A stretch of DNA of 48,133 nucleotides from Paludibacter sp. GTDB taxonomy: Bacteria; Bacteroidota; Bacteroidia; Bacteroidales; Paludibacteraceae. Location of the stretch: contig JAAFGX010000024.1 of NCBI GenBank assembly GCA_010365115.1, positions 1 through 48,133 of the forward strand, read 5' to 3'. The notes beneath the pieces were generated by a model. That model saw only the letters and a program-made list of their open reading frames with translations. It was not told the origin of the DNA and ran no database searches. The translations under genes and the position numbers were made by a program. The stretch's first letter is position 1. Each line of letters starts with the position of its first letter. Below, piece after piece: positions 1-9,211 of the stretch.

Positions 1-450
1 CCATCAACTTTCAATCACAATACCAATACTTCGTTTCCATTAACAGGAGGTCATGTGGGTGTGGATTGTATTAAATGTCATGCAAGTGGGTACACAGAAA
101 CTTCAACTGAATGTGTGAGTTGTCATCAAAAAAATTATAATGCTACAATAAATCCAGCACATGCGACTGCCAAATTTCCTACAAATTGTGAGTCTTGTCA
201 TAATGTAATTGCATGGACTCCATCTACGTTTAATCATGATAGTCAATATTTCAGAATTTATAGTGGCAGGCATAGACAACAATGGACTCAATGCACTGAA
301 TGTCATACCAATCCATCAAATTACGCAGTATTTTCATGTATCGTTTGTCACCAACATAATAACAAAGCAAAAGTTGATGCAGATCATCAAGGTAAAGCTG
401 GTTATGTTTATAGCGGAACAAGTTGTTTTACTTGTCATCCACGGATTTAA
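1..450 (+). CDS. Multihaem cytochrome c, C-terminal part (5' end outside window)
   Basis: The reading frame is open from base 1, so the gene begins before the window. The visible 149 residues carry six CXXCH haem c sites (CIKCH, CVSCH, CESCH, CTECH, CIVCH, CFTCH) and end in CHPRI. The sequence closely resembles the C-terminal third of the next gene (shared WTP-TFNHDSQYF and QWT-CTECHTN segments), so the two are tandem paralogues. Such proteins are exported and carry covalently bound haem; a role in periplasmic or cell-surface electron transfer is inferred. The GTG at 55 is internal and is not the true start. Confidence 0.85.
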   Translation, partial: PSTFNHNTNTSFPLTGGHVGVDCIKCHASGYTETSTECVSCHQKNYNATINPAHATAKFPTNCESCHNVIAWTPSTFNHDSQYFRIYSGRHRQQWTQCTECHTNPSNYAVFSCIVCHQHNNKAKVDADHQGKAGYVYSGTSCFTCHPRI

Positions 451-539
451 ATGGTTTTAATTTAAATAAAATAGTTACTCCTGTGATCCAAAATGAAAAC
501 CATATCGTAAATAAATATCTACAAATCAGCATATAAGCA

Positions 540-1550
540 ATGAATAAACTCTACTTTATACTTTTTTTTGTCTTGCTGGGAAGCTATCTTTCAGCAAAAC
601 AAAAAACTCATGGCGAGAATTTCAAAATCAATTGCGCCACTTGCCATAATACAGAAAGTTGGAAAGTAAAAAATGATATGGATATATTTGATCACAACAA
701 AACAAATTTCCCATTGCGGGGACAACATAAAACCGTTGGTTGTAAAAAATGCCACCCTACTTTGCTTTTCTCTGAAGCAAAAAGTGAATGTTCAGCTTGT
801 CATGTAGATATACATCAGGGAACTGTTGGTAGGGATTGTGATCGTTGTCATACAACTGATTCCTGGATTGTAAATAATGTCAGGCAAATTCACCAAAAAA
901 GCGGTTTCCCTCTTTTGGGAGCCCATGCAGCTGCTGATTGTCAGCGTTGTCATACATCTTCCTCAAAGCTGCAATTTGACAATATAAAAACGGATTGCTA
1001 TGCTTGTCACAGTGAAAAATACAATTCTACTAATCATAGAGCAGATGGTTACAGTACTGATTGTGCCACTTGTCATAAAGTATCGAGCCAGGAGTGGTCT
1101 GGAACAGGTTTTAATCATGGATTCTTCCCTCTATCGGGGGGTCATAATAACCTGAGTTGTGAGAGTTGCCATAACAATGGTACTAAGAAAGGATTAAATA
1201 CTGACTGTAAAAGTTGCCATCTCGACAATTACAATGCAACAACAAATCCGCCACACCTTTCTTCAAATTTTTCTACGGATTGTAAGTCTTGTCACACAAT
1301 TAATGCCTGGACACCCGCTACATTTAATCACGATAGCCAGTATTTCCCAATATACAGTGGCAAACATAAAGGTCAATGGACTAATTGCACTGAATGTCAT
1401 ACAAACTCTGCAAATTATCCTTCATTTACTTGTACAAATTGCCATGAACACAATAAATCATCGATGGATTCAAAACATAATGATGTAAGAAATTATATCT
1501 ACAACAGTGTCAATTGTCTTTCTTGTCATCCACGTGGAAGAGTAGATTAA
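540..1550 (+). CDS. Thirteen-haem cytochrome c family protein
   Basis: A 336-residue protein with a signal peptide (about residues 1-19, ending near LSAKQ) and thirteen CXXCH motifs spread along its length. Histidines that could be distal ligands recur in motifs such as FNHG, FNHDSQYF and GGHNN. It begins 90 bp after its tandem paralogue and is followed 102 bp later by an outer-membrane barrel gene in the same orientation. Multihaem cytochromes of this kind move electrons across the periplasm or outer membrane; the electron donor and acceptor cannot be read from sequence. No named family beyond cytochrome c3/c7-like is recognised. The haem count is certain, the function inferred. Confidence 0.85.
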   Translation: MNKLYFILFFVLLGSYLSAKQKTHGENFKINCATCHNTESWKVKNDMDIFDHNKTNFPLRGQHKTVGCKKCHPTLLFSEAKSECSACHVDIHQGTVGRDCDRCHTTDSWIVNNVRQIHQKSGFPLLGAHAAADCQRCHTSSSKLQFDNIKTDCYACHSEKYNSTNHRADGYSTDCATCHKVSSQEWSGTGFNHGFFPLSGGHNNLSCESCHNNGTKKGLNTDCKSCHLDNYNATTNPPHLSSNFSTDCKSCHTINAWTPATFNHDSQYFPIYSGKHKGQWTNCTECHTNSANYPSFTCTNCHEHNKSSMDSKHNDVRNYIYNSVNCLSCHPRGRVD

Positions 1551-1651
1551 ATAAAAAAATATTTAAAAAGAACCTATTTATTCAATTATTGTTATCTTTA
1601 AAAAATTGAAATAACAACTTATAATTATTTTTCATAACTATTTCAAATTAA

Positions 1652-3235
1652 ATGAAAAAAAACATTGTAATTTTATTCTTTACAATACTAAGTTTATCTA
1701 TATACAGTCAAACTACACCGGAAGTTATAACTGGCAAAGTTTCATATATTAGTTCACAAAACGTATATGTAAAATTCGACAACACAGAAGGAATTCATGT
1801 TGGCGACACTTTGTTTACCGTAAAAAACGAAAAAACAGATCCTGTCTTATTAGTCACCAGTTTATCCTCTATTTCTGTTGTTGGAACCCTTATTTCACCA
1901 AATTCATTAACATCTGATTCTCAAATCATTGCAAAGAAAAGAATTATAAAACCTGAAATTTCAGATGATAAATTAAAAATATCACCATCTGCAAACGAAG
2001 AAGCAATTATCAATGCATTTAAAAAAGAAAAAGAGACAGAATCCAGAGCCCGCTTTGATGGAAGGTTATCGGTTTCTTCCTATTCAAACTTATCAAGCAC
2101 TTACCCTTCAAACCAACGTTTCAGATATAATTTATCGTTAAATGCAGAGCACATTGGTAATTCAAATCTTTCTGCCGACACCTACATTTCTTTCACTCAC
2201 AAATTGGGTGAATCTTTTGCGCTAAATAACTCATTAAAAATTTACAGTTTAGGAATTAAATACGATATTGGAAAAACGGCAACGATCAGTATTGGTCGTA
2301 AAATAAATATTAATATGGCTAATATTGGAGCCGTTGACGGATTGCAATATGAACAAAAAAGTAAGAATTTTACCTATGGAGCTTTAGTTGGTTCAAGACC
2401 TGATTATTTTGATTACAGTTTTAATCCAAATTTATTACAGTTCGGAGCATTTATAAGTCACAATATTCAAAAAGAAGTTGGAAATATGCAAACATCCTTT
2501 GCCGTTTTCAATCAAATGAATAATTTCAAAACGGACCGAAGATTTGCTTACATCCAGCATTCTAATTCTCTGGTTAAAAATGTTGATCTATTTTGTTCTG
2601 CAGAAATTGATTTCTACACCATGGTTAACCTACAGCCTACAAATTCAATGGAACTTACAAGCACTTATATTTCTCTGCGTTACAAACCCTGGAAAAAACT
2701 GTCGTTATCTTTATCCTATGATGCCCGTAAAAATGTCTATTATTACGAAACTTTTAAAAACATGATCGATAGTATTCTCGATAAAGAAACCAGACAAGGT
2801 TTTCGTTTCAATACCATTTATCGTCCGTTTAAATATGTAATATTGGGTGGAACTGCAGGATACAGATTCCAGAAATCGGATTCAATTCCTACAATGAATG
2901 CAAATGGATATTTAAGTTACACTCAAATACCCGGAATAAATGCTTCGCTCACTTTGAATGCAACAGCTCTTAAAACCAGATATTTAAATGGAATGATTTA
3001 TGGAGCATCGTTATCACGCGATTTATTCTCAGGAAAAGTATATTCAGAATTATCCTATCGGTATGTGAATTACATGAATGCATATTCGGGAACTCCATTG
3101 ATACAAAACATTGCCGAAATAAGTTTATCATGGAGGGTTGCAAAAAAGCTGACTTTATCCGCAGACTTTGAGGAAACGTTAGAAAAAGACAATAATTACG
3201 GTCGGATTTACATTAATATCAGTCAACGTTTTTAA
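1652..3235 (+). CDS. Outer-membrane beta-barrel protein linked to multihaem cytochromes
   Basis: A 527-residue protein with a signal peptide (about 1-19). A small domain of about residues 22-100 (GKVSYISSQNVYVKF, GIHVGDTLF) resembles the FlgT C-terminal/SH3-like fold. After a charged linker, residues from about 135 to 527 alternate polar and aromatic residues as in an outer-membrane barrel, ending in ISQRF with a terminal Phe typical of barrel signals. It follows two multihaem cytochrome genes, so a porin-cytochrome conduit is a reasonable hypothesis. It could equally be an unrelated porin. No named family was recognised for the barrel. Confidence 0.65.
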   Translation: MKKNIVILFFTILSLSIYSQTTPEVITGKVSYISSQNVYVKFDNTEGIHVGDTLFTVKNEKTDPVLLVTSLSSISVVGTLISPNSLTSDSQIIAKKRIIKPEISDDKLKISPSANEEAIINAFKKEKETESRARFDGRLSVSSYSNLSSTYPSNQRFRYNLSLNAEHIGNSNLSADTYISFTHKLGESFALNNSLKIYSLGIKYDIGKTATISIGRKININMANIGAVDGLQYEQKSKNFTYGALVGSRPDYFDYSFNPNLLQFGAFISHNIQKEVGNMQTSFAVFNQMNNFKTDRRFAYIQHSNSLVKNVDLFCSAEIDFYTMVNLQPTNSMELTSTYISLRYKPWKKLSLSLSYDARKNVYYYETFKNMIDSILDKETRQGFRFNTIYRPFKYVILGGTAGYRFQKSDSIPTMNANGYLSYTQIPGINASLTLNATALKTRYLNGMIYGASLSRDLFSGKVYSELSYRYVNYMNAYSGTPLIQNIAEISLSWRVAKKLTLSADFEETLEKDNNYGRIYINISQRF

Positions 3236-3269
3236 AAATTTGACAAAGCCTAGATATTAGCTCAATACA

Positions 3270-5729
3270 TCAATCGAATTGAACCACTGTAATTCCTGCT
3301 CCGCCAAACTGAATATGTTCGTCGCGATACGTTTTCACACCATGTACAGTTCCAAGATATTGACGAATCATTTGTCGCAAAGCACCCGTTCCAGTTCCGT
3401 GCAAAATTCGTACTGAAGCCACTCCAACCATCACTGCATCATCAATAAAATACATAACAGCCTGTAAAGCTTCGTCACCTCGCATTCCCCGCACGTCAAT
3501 TTCAGAAGTAAAAGTGAGTTTTCGCTGACGAACTTCATCGGTTGTTGTAGTTCCAAGATTCTCAAATTTTCGGGTTTCTTTCTTGAGTTGCGTGTTGCTT
3601 ATTTGTTCTAGTTTTACTAGCTTTACAGTTGATTTCATTTGTCCAAAAGCCACAATTGCATTTTTATCCTGAATTTCGATAATCTTTCCAATTGCCGTCT
3701 GACCTTTTATGCGGACATTATCTTGAGGTTTGAAAGTTAGAGAGTTTGAAGTTTTTAAGTTTGCAAATTCATTAAACTTTTTAAGTTCCAACTTCAATTT
3801 TGCACTCTTCAAGTCCCCTTTAGGGGGTTTGGGGGCAGATTCAGGGGTGAGGTGCTTTTTAAATTCCTCTAATTCTTTCCTTATCGCTTTTGTTTTTTCT
3901 TTCTCAGCTTCCGCTTCTTTTATCTGGCGAATCGTGTTTTCGATTTTCGCATTGGCTTCCGACAAAAGATTTTTTGCTTCATCTTTTGCTTTCGTTGTAA
4001 TTTCTTTGCGTTGATGTTCAATACTTTTTAACTCAGTTTCGTACTTTTCCAACGTTTCTTCCAGTTTCTTTTCTTTCTGGCGAATTTGTTGGCGTTTGTT
4101 TTCCCAGTACCTTTTATCACGCACAATATCCTGCAAATGTTTGTCATAATCCAAATGCTCAGCTCCTACTTTATCGGCTGCTTCGGCAATTAAATCTTCG
4201 GGCAATCCAATTTTTCGGGCAATTTCAATAGCAAACGAACTTCCCGGATTGCCAATGCTGAGTTGGAAAAGCGGCTGCAAATGTTGTCGATCGTACAACA
4301 TAGCTCCATTCACAATTCCAACGGCATCTTCGGCATAATGTTTCAAGTTTGTATAATGTGTAGTAATCACACCAAAAGCCAGATTTCGATTGAAGCGTTC
4401 CAACGTGGCTTCAGCAATGGCTCCACCAATCATCGGTTCGGTTCCTGTTCCAAATTCATCTATCAATAAAAGTGTTTTGGGATTGCTGTTTTTGATAAAA
4501 TATTTCATATTTAGCAAATGTGAACTGTAGGTAGATAGATCATTTTCAATGGATTGTTCGTCGCCAATATCAATAAAAAGACGTTCGAAAATTCCTGCAC
4601 GGCTGCTATCGTGAAGCGATACCAGCAAACCACATTGCAGCATATATTGCAATAAAACCACCGTTTTCAGACATACCGATTTTCCACCTGCATTTGGACC
4701 GGAAATCAACAGAATTCGTTGTTTTTCGTTAAGCGTAATATCAAGAGGGACAATACTTTTACCTTGTTTTTTGAGTGAAAGCAGCAACAATGGATGAACA
4801 GCTTTTGTCCATTCCAGTTGACACATATCATCAACTCGAGGTTTAATTGCATTTATTTCGATGGCAAAAAGTGCTTTTGCACGCAGAAAATCAATTTGCC
4901 CCAAAAAGTATTGCGAAGCAAAAATTGATTCGGTATGTGGACGAACAAAATTAGTAAATTCCACCAAAATACGCATAATTTCGCGTCGCTCCTCCCCTTC
5001 CAATTCCCGCAAACGGTTATTAGCTTCCACCACTTGCTGCGGTTCAATAAAAACGGTTTTTCCGGTGGCCGATTCATCGTGTACAATTCCGTTCACTTTC
5101 CGTTTAAATGCCGGCGAAACAGGAATTACCAACCGACCTTCGCGCATGGTAGGTGTCACATCTTTTTCCACATAACCATCGGCTTGAGCCTGGCGAAGTA
5201 TGGAGTTTAACGTTCTGGATATGCCACTTTGCACATGAAAGACATCTTTGCGAATGCGAGCCAACTCATTGGATGCATTATCTTTAATCTTTCCAAACTT
5301 ATTCAGAATACCATCAATTCGATTTATTATCAACGGATAGGTTTCTATTCCATTGACTAATTCATGTAAATGCGGATAGACTTCCGCTTCGTGTTTGGTG
5401 AGAAAAGCTACCAATCTACGCACAGCTTCTAATGCCCTACGAAGATCAAAAACTTCCAGTTCGTCCAGAAAAAGTCCTTCAATACGTACCCGCGACAAAG
5501 CCGGACGTACATCGTAAAAGTCGCCAATCGGCAATTCATCAGCATCCGTAGTGAGTACACGCAGCATTTCGTCAGTCTGGCTCAGCAATTTCATTACTTC
5601 GGCATAGTTCGACGAAAACTGAATTTCATCCACTTTTTCCTCACCCAAGGCGCTCACACACTTGTCTTTCAACAATTGGCGAATGGTAGTAAAAGCTATT
5701 TTTTGTTCTATATGGTTTGGATATAACAT
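3270..5729 (-). CDS. mutS2: Endonuclease MutS2 (recombination suppressor / ribosome rescue ATPase)
   Basis: 819 residues, the usual MutS2 length. Order of parts: N-terminal MutS core and clamp (1-310), MutS-type ATPase (about 335-530) with Walker A GPNAGGKS, Walker B LLLIDEFGTGTEP and the following THY motif, a long coiled coil (about 530-620), and a C-terminal Smr nuclease domain with DVRGMRGDEA and HGTGTGALR. The family acts on branched DNA and, in some bacteria, on collided ribosomes. Around residues 625-640 the linker APKPPKGDLK is encoded by a GC-rich palindromic element that also occurs in the trp operon. The gene is transcribed away from mazG. Confidence 0.95.
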   Translation of the reverse strand: MLYPNHIEQKIAFTTIRQLLKDKCVSALGEEKVDEIQFSSNYAEVMKLLSQTDEMLRVLTTDADELPIGDFYDVRPALSRVRIEGLFLDELEVFDLRRALEAVRRLVAFLTKHEAEVYPHLHELVNGIETYPLIINRIDGILNKFGKIKDNASNELARIRKDVFHVQSGISRTLNSILRQAQADGYVEKDVTPTMREGRLVIPVSPAFKRKVNGIVHDESATGKTVFIEPQQVVEANNRLRELEGEERREIMRILVEFTNFVRPHTESIFASQYFLGQIDFLRAKALFAIEINAIKPRVDDMCQLEWTKAVHPLLLLSLKKQGKSIVPLDITLNEKQRILLISGPNAGGKSVCLKTVVLLQYMLQCGLLVSLHDSSRAGIFERLFIDIGDEQSIENDLSTYSSHLLNMKYFIKNSNPKTLLLIDEFGTGTEPMIGGAIAEATLERFNRNLAFGVITTHYTNLKHYAEDAVGIVNGAMLYDRQHLQPLFQLSIGNPGSSFAIEIARKIGLPEDLIAEAADKVGAEHLDYDKHLQDIVRDKRYWENKRQQIRQKEKKLEETLEKYETELKSIEHQRKEITTKAKDEAKNLLSEANAKIENTIRQIKEAEAEKEKTKAIRKELEEFKKHLTPESAPKPPKGDLKSAKLKLELKKFNEFANLKTSNSLTFKPQDNVRIKGQTAIGKIIEIQDKNAIVAFGQMKSTVKLVKLEQISNTQLKKETRKFENLGTTTTDEVRQRKLTFTSEIDVRGMRGDEALQAVMYFIDDAVMVGVASVRILHGTGTGALRQMIRQYLGTVHGVKTYRDEHIQFGGAGITVVQFD
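3815..3855 (-). repeat. Palindromic element inside the mutS2 coding sequence
   Basis: The core CCCCTTTAGGGGG at 3815-3827 is followed by TTTGGGGG and, nearby, AGGGGTGAGG. It matches the arms of the elements in the trp operon and is read in frame as PESAPKPPKGD in the flexible segment between the MutS2 coiled coil and the Smr domain. Confidence 0.65.
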
Positions 5730-5736
5730 TGACCAC

Positions 5737-5756
5737 TAACCCCTAAAGGAGAATTT
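5737..5756 (-). repeat. Half-copy of the trp-type palindromic element at the mutS2 start
   Basis: CTAACCCCTAAAGGAGAATT lies immediately before the mutS2 start codon (5729), in the place the right arm of the element occupies before trpD. No matching left arm is clear; CAACTCCCGAATTC at about 5825 could be a decayed one. Confidence 0.5.
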
Positions 5757-5854
5757 TAATTATTTTTTTTGAATACACTTTTCAGAAATTTAAATTCTTA
5801 GAAATGATGAATAGCATCATATTTCAACTCCCGAATTCTATCAGGACACATTAC

Positions 5855-5915
5855 CACATCATCACATCATCTCATCATCACATCAAAATATCATCACATC
5901 AAAATATCATCTCAT
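5855..5915. repeat. Low-complexity ATCACATC repeats
   Basis: Imperfect tandem copies of CATCACATCAAAATAT and ATCATCTCATC fill the mazG-mutS2 spacer up to the mazG stop. No coding potential is seen. Looks like replication-slippage sequence. Confidence 0.7.
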
Positions 5916-6700
5916 TATTTCTCATTCCTCTTCGCTTCATCCCATAAAACATCCATCTCTGCCAGACTCATTTCCTTCAGATCTTTACCAATGGTAATAG
6001 TTTTCGATTCGAGGTAATTAAAACGGTTAATAAATTTACGGTTAGTACGCTCCAGAGCATTTTCAGGATTAATATCATAAAGTCGTGCAGCATTGATCAA
6101 ACTAAACATCAAGTCGCCAAACTCAGCTTCCATTTTGTCTTTGTCCATGGCGGCAACTTCCACTTTGAATTCGTTGATTTCTTCCTGCACTTTTTCCCAC
6201 ACCTGTTCGCGTTGTTCCCAGTCGAAACCTACACTGCGAGCTTTGTCCTGAATGCGATGCGCCTTGATCAGAGCCGGTAGTGACATGGGTACACCTGATA
6301 ATACCGACTTGTTGCCTCCTTTTTCTTTGAGTTTCAAAGTTTCCCAGTTTTGCAACACAATTTCGCTGTTATCGGCTTCCGCATCAGCAAAAATATGCGG
6401 ATGGCGGTAAATTAGTTTTTCGCACAATCCTTGACACACATCGTAAATATCGAAATCGAAGGTTTCGCTACCCATTTCTGAGTAAAAAACAATGTGTAAT
6501 AAAATATCGCCCAATTCCTTACGAATCTCCTTTTTATCATTACGAATAATAGCATCAGCCAATTCATAGGTTTCTTCGATGGTGAGTGTGCGTAAACTTT
6601 CAAAAGTTTGTTCTTTGTCCCACGGGCATTTAGCACGCAGTTCGGTCATTATTTCGAGCAAACGCTCAAATTGTTCAAGTTTTTCGGTAGTAGTATGCAT
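5915..6700 (-). CDS. mazG: Nucleoside triphosphate pyrophosphohydrolase MazG
   Basis: 261 residues with two MazG all-alpha NTP pyrophosphatase domains. The first has EETYELADAI followed by KELGDILLHI, giving the metal-binding ExxE...ExxD set. The second has EVQEEINEF with EAEFGDLMF. The N-terminal CPWDKEQTFESL is a family signature. The enzyme hydrolyses NTPs or dNTPs to monophosphate and pyrophosphate and is linked to house-cleaning and to ppGpp levels. Length and motifs are complete. It is transcribed toward mutS2, 186 bp away. Confidence 0.95.
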   Translation of the reverse strand: MHTTTEKLEQFERLLEIMTELRAKCPWDKEQTFESLRTLTIEETYELADAIIRNDKKEIRKELGDILLHIVFYSEMGSETFDFDIYDVCQGLCEKLIYRHPHIFADAEADNSEIVLQNWETLKLKEKGGNKSVLSGVPMSLPALIKAHRIQDKARSVGFDWEQREQVWEKVQEEINEFKVEVAAMDKDKMEAEFGDLMFSLINAARLYDINPENALERTNRKFINRFNYLESKTITIGKDLKEMSLAEMDVLWDEAKRNEK

Positions 6701-6785
6701 GTTTCACAAAATTAATTACAATAGGTCACCAACAATAAAAGCGTTCTATATATTTTTTAATATTTTAAAATTTGAAATATATTTG

Positions 6786-6793
6786 CAAAGGTA
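6786..6793 (-). promoter_or_regulatory. Candidate mazG -7 promoter element
   Basis: On the minus strand this reads TACCTTTG, a full match to the Bacteroidota -7 consensus TAnnTTTG, 86 bp before the mazG start. No clear -33 TTTG was found at the right distance, so support is partial. Confidence 0.35.
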
Positions 6794-6921
6794 AGCAATT
6801 TTAATCTCGAAAATAATAAAGTAGGGAACAGGAAAAATAAGAATAGTATAGAAAATTTTAAAATTATTCAGTAATATATGAAATTAACTACTTTTAAATT
6901 ACACAATTTAACTATAAATAA

Positions 6922-6952
6922 TTTGTCACTATATTAACTTACAATACTTTTG
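6922..6952 (+). promoter_or_regulatory. Promoter of the ABC transporter operon
   Basis: TTTG at 6922-6925 and TACTTTTG at 6945-6952 are separated by 19 nt, a good match to the Bacteroidota -33/-7 promoter. Transcription would begin near 6958-6960, which rules out the TTG at 6950 as a translation start and supports the ATG at 7007. Confidence 0.6.
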
Positions 6953-7006
6953 CACATTACAATTATAAACATTACTGAAAAAGGACATTACAAAATTAGA
7001 CATTGG

Positions 7007-7855
7007 ATGAAAAAAATTATTGATATTAAAAATCTGGAATTCCATTATAGCGGTCAAAAAAAATTGTTGAATGATTTAAATTTGCAACTTAAATCGGGTT
7101 CTATAAGTGGTTTGATAGGGAAAAATGGTGAAGGAAAAACAACACTTTTAAAATTGATATCCGGTTTAATTTTCCCAATGAATGGGGTTATTGAAGTTTT
7201 GGGTTTTGAACCTCGCAAACGAGACCCCAAAATGTTACAAGACATTTTCTTTCTGCCCGAAGAAATTCTTAATTCCAATCTGAGTATTGAACATTTTGAA
7301 AGAGTGTATGCTCCCTTTTATCCCGATTTTAGTTCAGGTTCGTTTTATCAATACATGAATGATTTTTCTATTGATCCGCAAACTCCTAAAATCAGCGAAA
7401 TGTCATACGGTCAAAGAAAAAAGTTACTGATAGCTTTTGGCTTAGCGTCCAATTCCAAACTTTTGCTGATGGATGAACCTACAAATGGGTTGGACATTCC
7501 CTCAAAAGGTCAATTTCGTCGGATGGTTGCAAGTGTTATAAACGAAAACAATTGCATTTTAATTTCAACTCATCAAGTTCTTGATTTGGAAAATATTATT
7601 GATAACATCATAATAATGGATGAACATGAAATAATATTCAACGAGATGACTTCCAACATATTAAAAAAGTTACAATTTAAAACTTCTGAGAAGAAAGAAT
7701 TTACAGAATCTACAATTTATGCTGAAGAAACAGGCAGAGGTTATAGTCAGATTATTGAAAATAAAACAGAAATGGAAAGCAATCTGGATATCGAACTTTT
7801 ATTTAACGCCATTATAAATGAGAGAGAGCAAATAAAAAGCATAATGGAGAAATAA
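7007..7855 (+). CDS. ABC transporter ATP-binding protein
   Basis: With the ATG at 7007 the protein is 282 residues. Walker A is GLIGKNGEGKTTLLKL, the signature loop MSYGQRKKL, Walker B LLLMDEPTNGLD and the switch histidine is in ISTHQVLDL. It resembles ABC-2/Ytr-type export ATPases. It is first in an operon with a membrane protein and two very small membrane proteins. The start was chosen because the predicted promoter overlaps the upstream TTG. The substrate is unknown. The C-terminal 60 residues, after EKKEFT, are variable and may be a regulatory tail. Confidence 0.88.
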   Translation: MKKIIDIKNLEFHYSGQKKLLNDLNLQLKSGSISGLIGKNGEGKTTLLKLISGLIFPMNGVIEVLGFEPRKRDPKMLQDIFFLPEEILNSNLSIEHFERVYAPFYPDFSSGSFYQYMNDFSIDPQTPKISEMSYGQRKKLLIAFGLASNSKLLLMDEPTNGLDIPSKGQFRRMVASVINENNCILISTHQVLDLENIIDNIIIMDEHEIIFNEMTSNILKKLQFKTSEKKEFTESTIYAEETGRGYSQIIENKTEMESNLDIELLFNAIINEREQIKSIMEK

Positions 7856-7904
7856 TTTTTCACTTTAATTCAATCAAAAAAAAACAAAACACAATTTTCA
7901 CATC

Positions 7905-8669
7905 ATGGATAAAACATTCAGCTTCAGACGCATAATTTTATTAATACAGCAATACCTTTTAGAAAATATTGGTAGAGAAATTATGTTTTGGAGCATCATA
8001 ACTTTCATCTTTACTATTCTTGACCATCGATCTTTTGTGATTATAGTATTATTTATCAGTGGATTAATTTATTCGCTCCGACTGCATAAAGAGCTTATGA
8101 AGGGTCCTAATGGAATGCATTATTTAATGATTCCGGCAACGCAAACCGAAAAAATCATTTCTAATTTTTTATTAAATACTGTCTATCATTTTATTATGAC
8201 ATTGGTAGCATATTCGATTGGAAACTTACTCGTCACATTAACATATCAACTAATTCTAAAAATTGACATTCCGGTGAATTGGGATTTATTCCAGGTTTCA
8301 AACACAGTATATGTAGATGGGTTTATTCAGGTAATTGAACAAAATGTGTTTTTTCAAATACTTGGCCTCTTTGCATTTTCTCAAGCATTATTTACGCTTG
8401 GTTCTTTATATTTCGAAAACAATGCTGTATTCAAAACTGTTTTCAGTATACTTTTCATTGGTTTGACATTATTCTTATTGCAAATTTTTCTTTTTAAATC
8501 AATCTGGGATATAAAATACTTAAGTAATGCCATTTTTCCAATGTTTGTAATGATTACCGACTCAACTATTCCGGCTATTGTTGATAAAGCAATTACCATT
8601 GGAAGTTATCTGATTTTACCTTTTTTATGGATTGTAAGTTATTTCCGACTCACTGAGAAACAAGTTTAA
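7905..8669 (+). CDS. ABC-2-like membrane permease protein
   Basis: 254 residues with about six hydrophobic segments, including IMFWSIITFIFTIL, FVIIVLFISGLIY, a run near 145-165 and a C-terminal one ending in FLWIVSYF. It lies 49 bp after the ATPase, which suggests it is the membrane half of that transporter. No family motif could be named. The early segment GPNGMHYLMIPATQTEKI resembles the PAT/S-TEKI motif of Bacteroidota ABC-2-type permeases. Function by context. Confidence 0.6.
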   Translation: MDKTFSFRRIILLIQQYLLENIGREIMFWSIITFIFTILDHRSFVIIVLFISGLIYSLRLHKELMKGPNGMHYLMIPATQTEKIISNFLLNTVYHFIMTLVAYSIGNLLVTLTYQLILKIDIPVNWDLFQVSNTVYVDGFIQVIEQNVFFQILGLFAFSQALFTLGSLYFENNAVFKTVFSILFIGLTLFLLQIFLFKSIWDIKYLSNAIFPMFVMITDSTIPAIVDKAITIGSYLILPFLWIVSYFRLTEKQV

Positions 8670-8709
8670 ATTAACATATATAAAATCATCACCTTATTTA
8701 GCTTTGAAC

Positions 8710-8946
8710 ATGAAAACAAAAAACAGATTTATAAAAGCGTTTGCAGTAATAATAGTTGTAGGTATTGGAATGGTATATAATATGCACTTAAAAATAAATG
8801 TTATTGATTTTAGTCCATCGGGATTAACGATTACAGAAGAAAATCAAGTGAAAATTGACACATTGGATGCTAACAATAACAAATTCTACATTTACTCAAC
8901 TTCAGTAATCCGCTCGGGCATAGAACATTTAATATCGAATTTATGA
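8710..8946 (+). CDS. Small membrane-anchored protein of the ABC operon
   Basis: 78 residues from the ATG at 8710 (a TTG two codons earlier is less likely). One hydrophobic segment (about residues 6-24, AFAVIIVVGIGMVYNM) precedes a polar domain. Its stop overlaps the next start in an ATGA arrangement, so the two are translationally coupled. Not recognised; probably an accessory of the upstream transporter. Confidence 0.6.
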   Translation: MKTKNRFIKAFAVIIVVGIGMVYNMHLKINVIDFSPSGLTITEENQVKIDTLDANNNKFYIYSTSVIRSGIEHLISNL

Positions 8947-9134
8947 AAACAAGTAACAAATTATTACTCGGACTTTTTCTAATAGTTGTAGTAGCTATAA
9001 TTATTATAAATTTCGTTTTAAAAAATGAAATGAAAACTCCTGCAACAAATCAGATTGAGATAATTCAATCATCGGATACAACTTCAATGCAGGCCGATAG
9101 TGTGGCTATGGATGAAGCCATTCAAAACGAATAG
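8943..9134 (+). CDS. Small single-pass membrane protein
   Basis: 63 residues: an N-terminal hydrophobic segment (LLLGLFLIVVVAIIIINFVL) followed by an acidic, Ser/Thr-rich tail. It overlaps the preceding gene by four bases (ATGA). No homologue recognised; it appears to close the ABC transporter operon. Confidence 0.55.
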   Translation: MKTSNKLLLGLFLIVVVAIIIINFVLKNEMKTPATNQIEIIQSSDTTSMQADSVAMDEAIQNE

Positions 9135-9211
9135 AAATACGTGAATAAACAGCGAAAACTATAAATTGAAAATACGTAAATACCTGCTCTTTCTATTTAC
9201 TCTTATAATCA

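Noticed and set aside
6950..7006. TTG start extending the ABC ATPase by 19 residues
   Set aside because: The TTG overlaps the predicted -7 element TACTTTTG, so it would not be in the transcript; the ATG at 7007 fits the family start.
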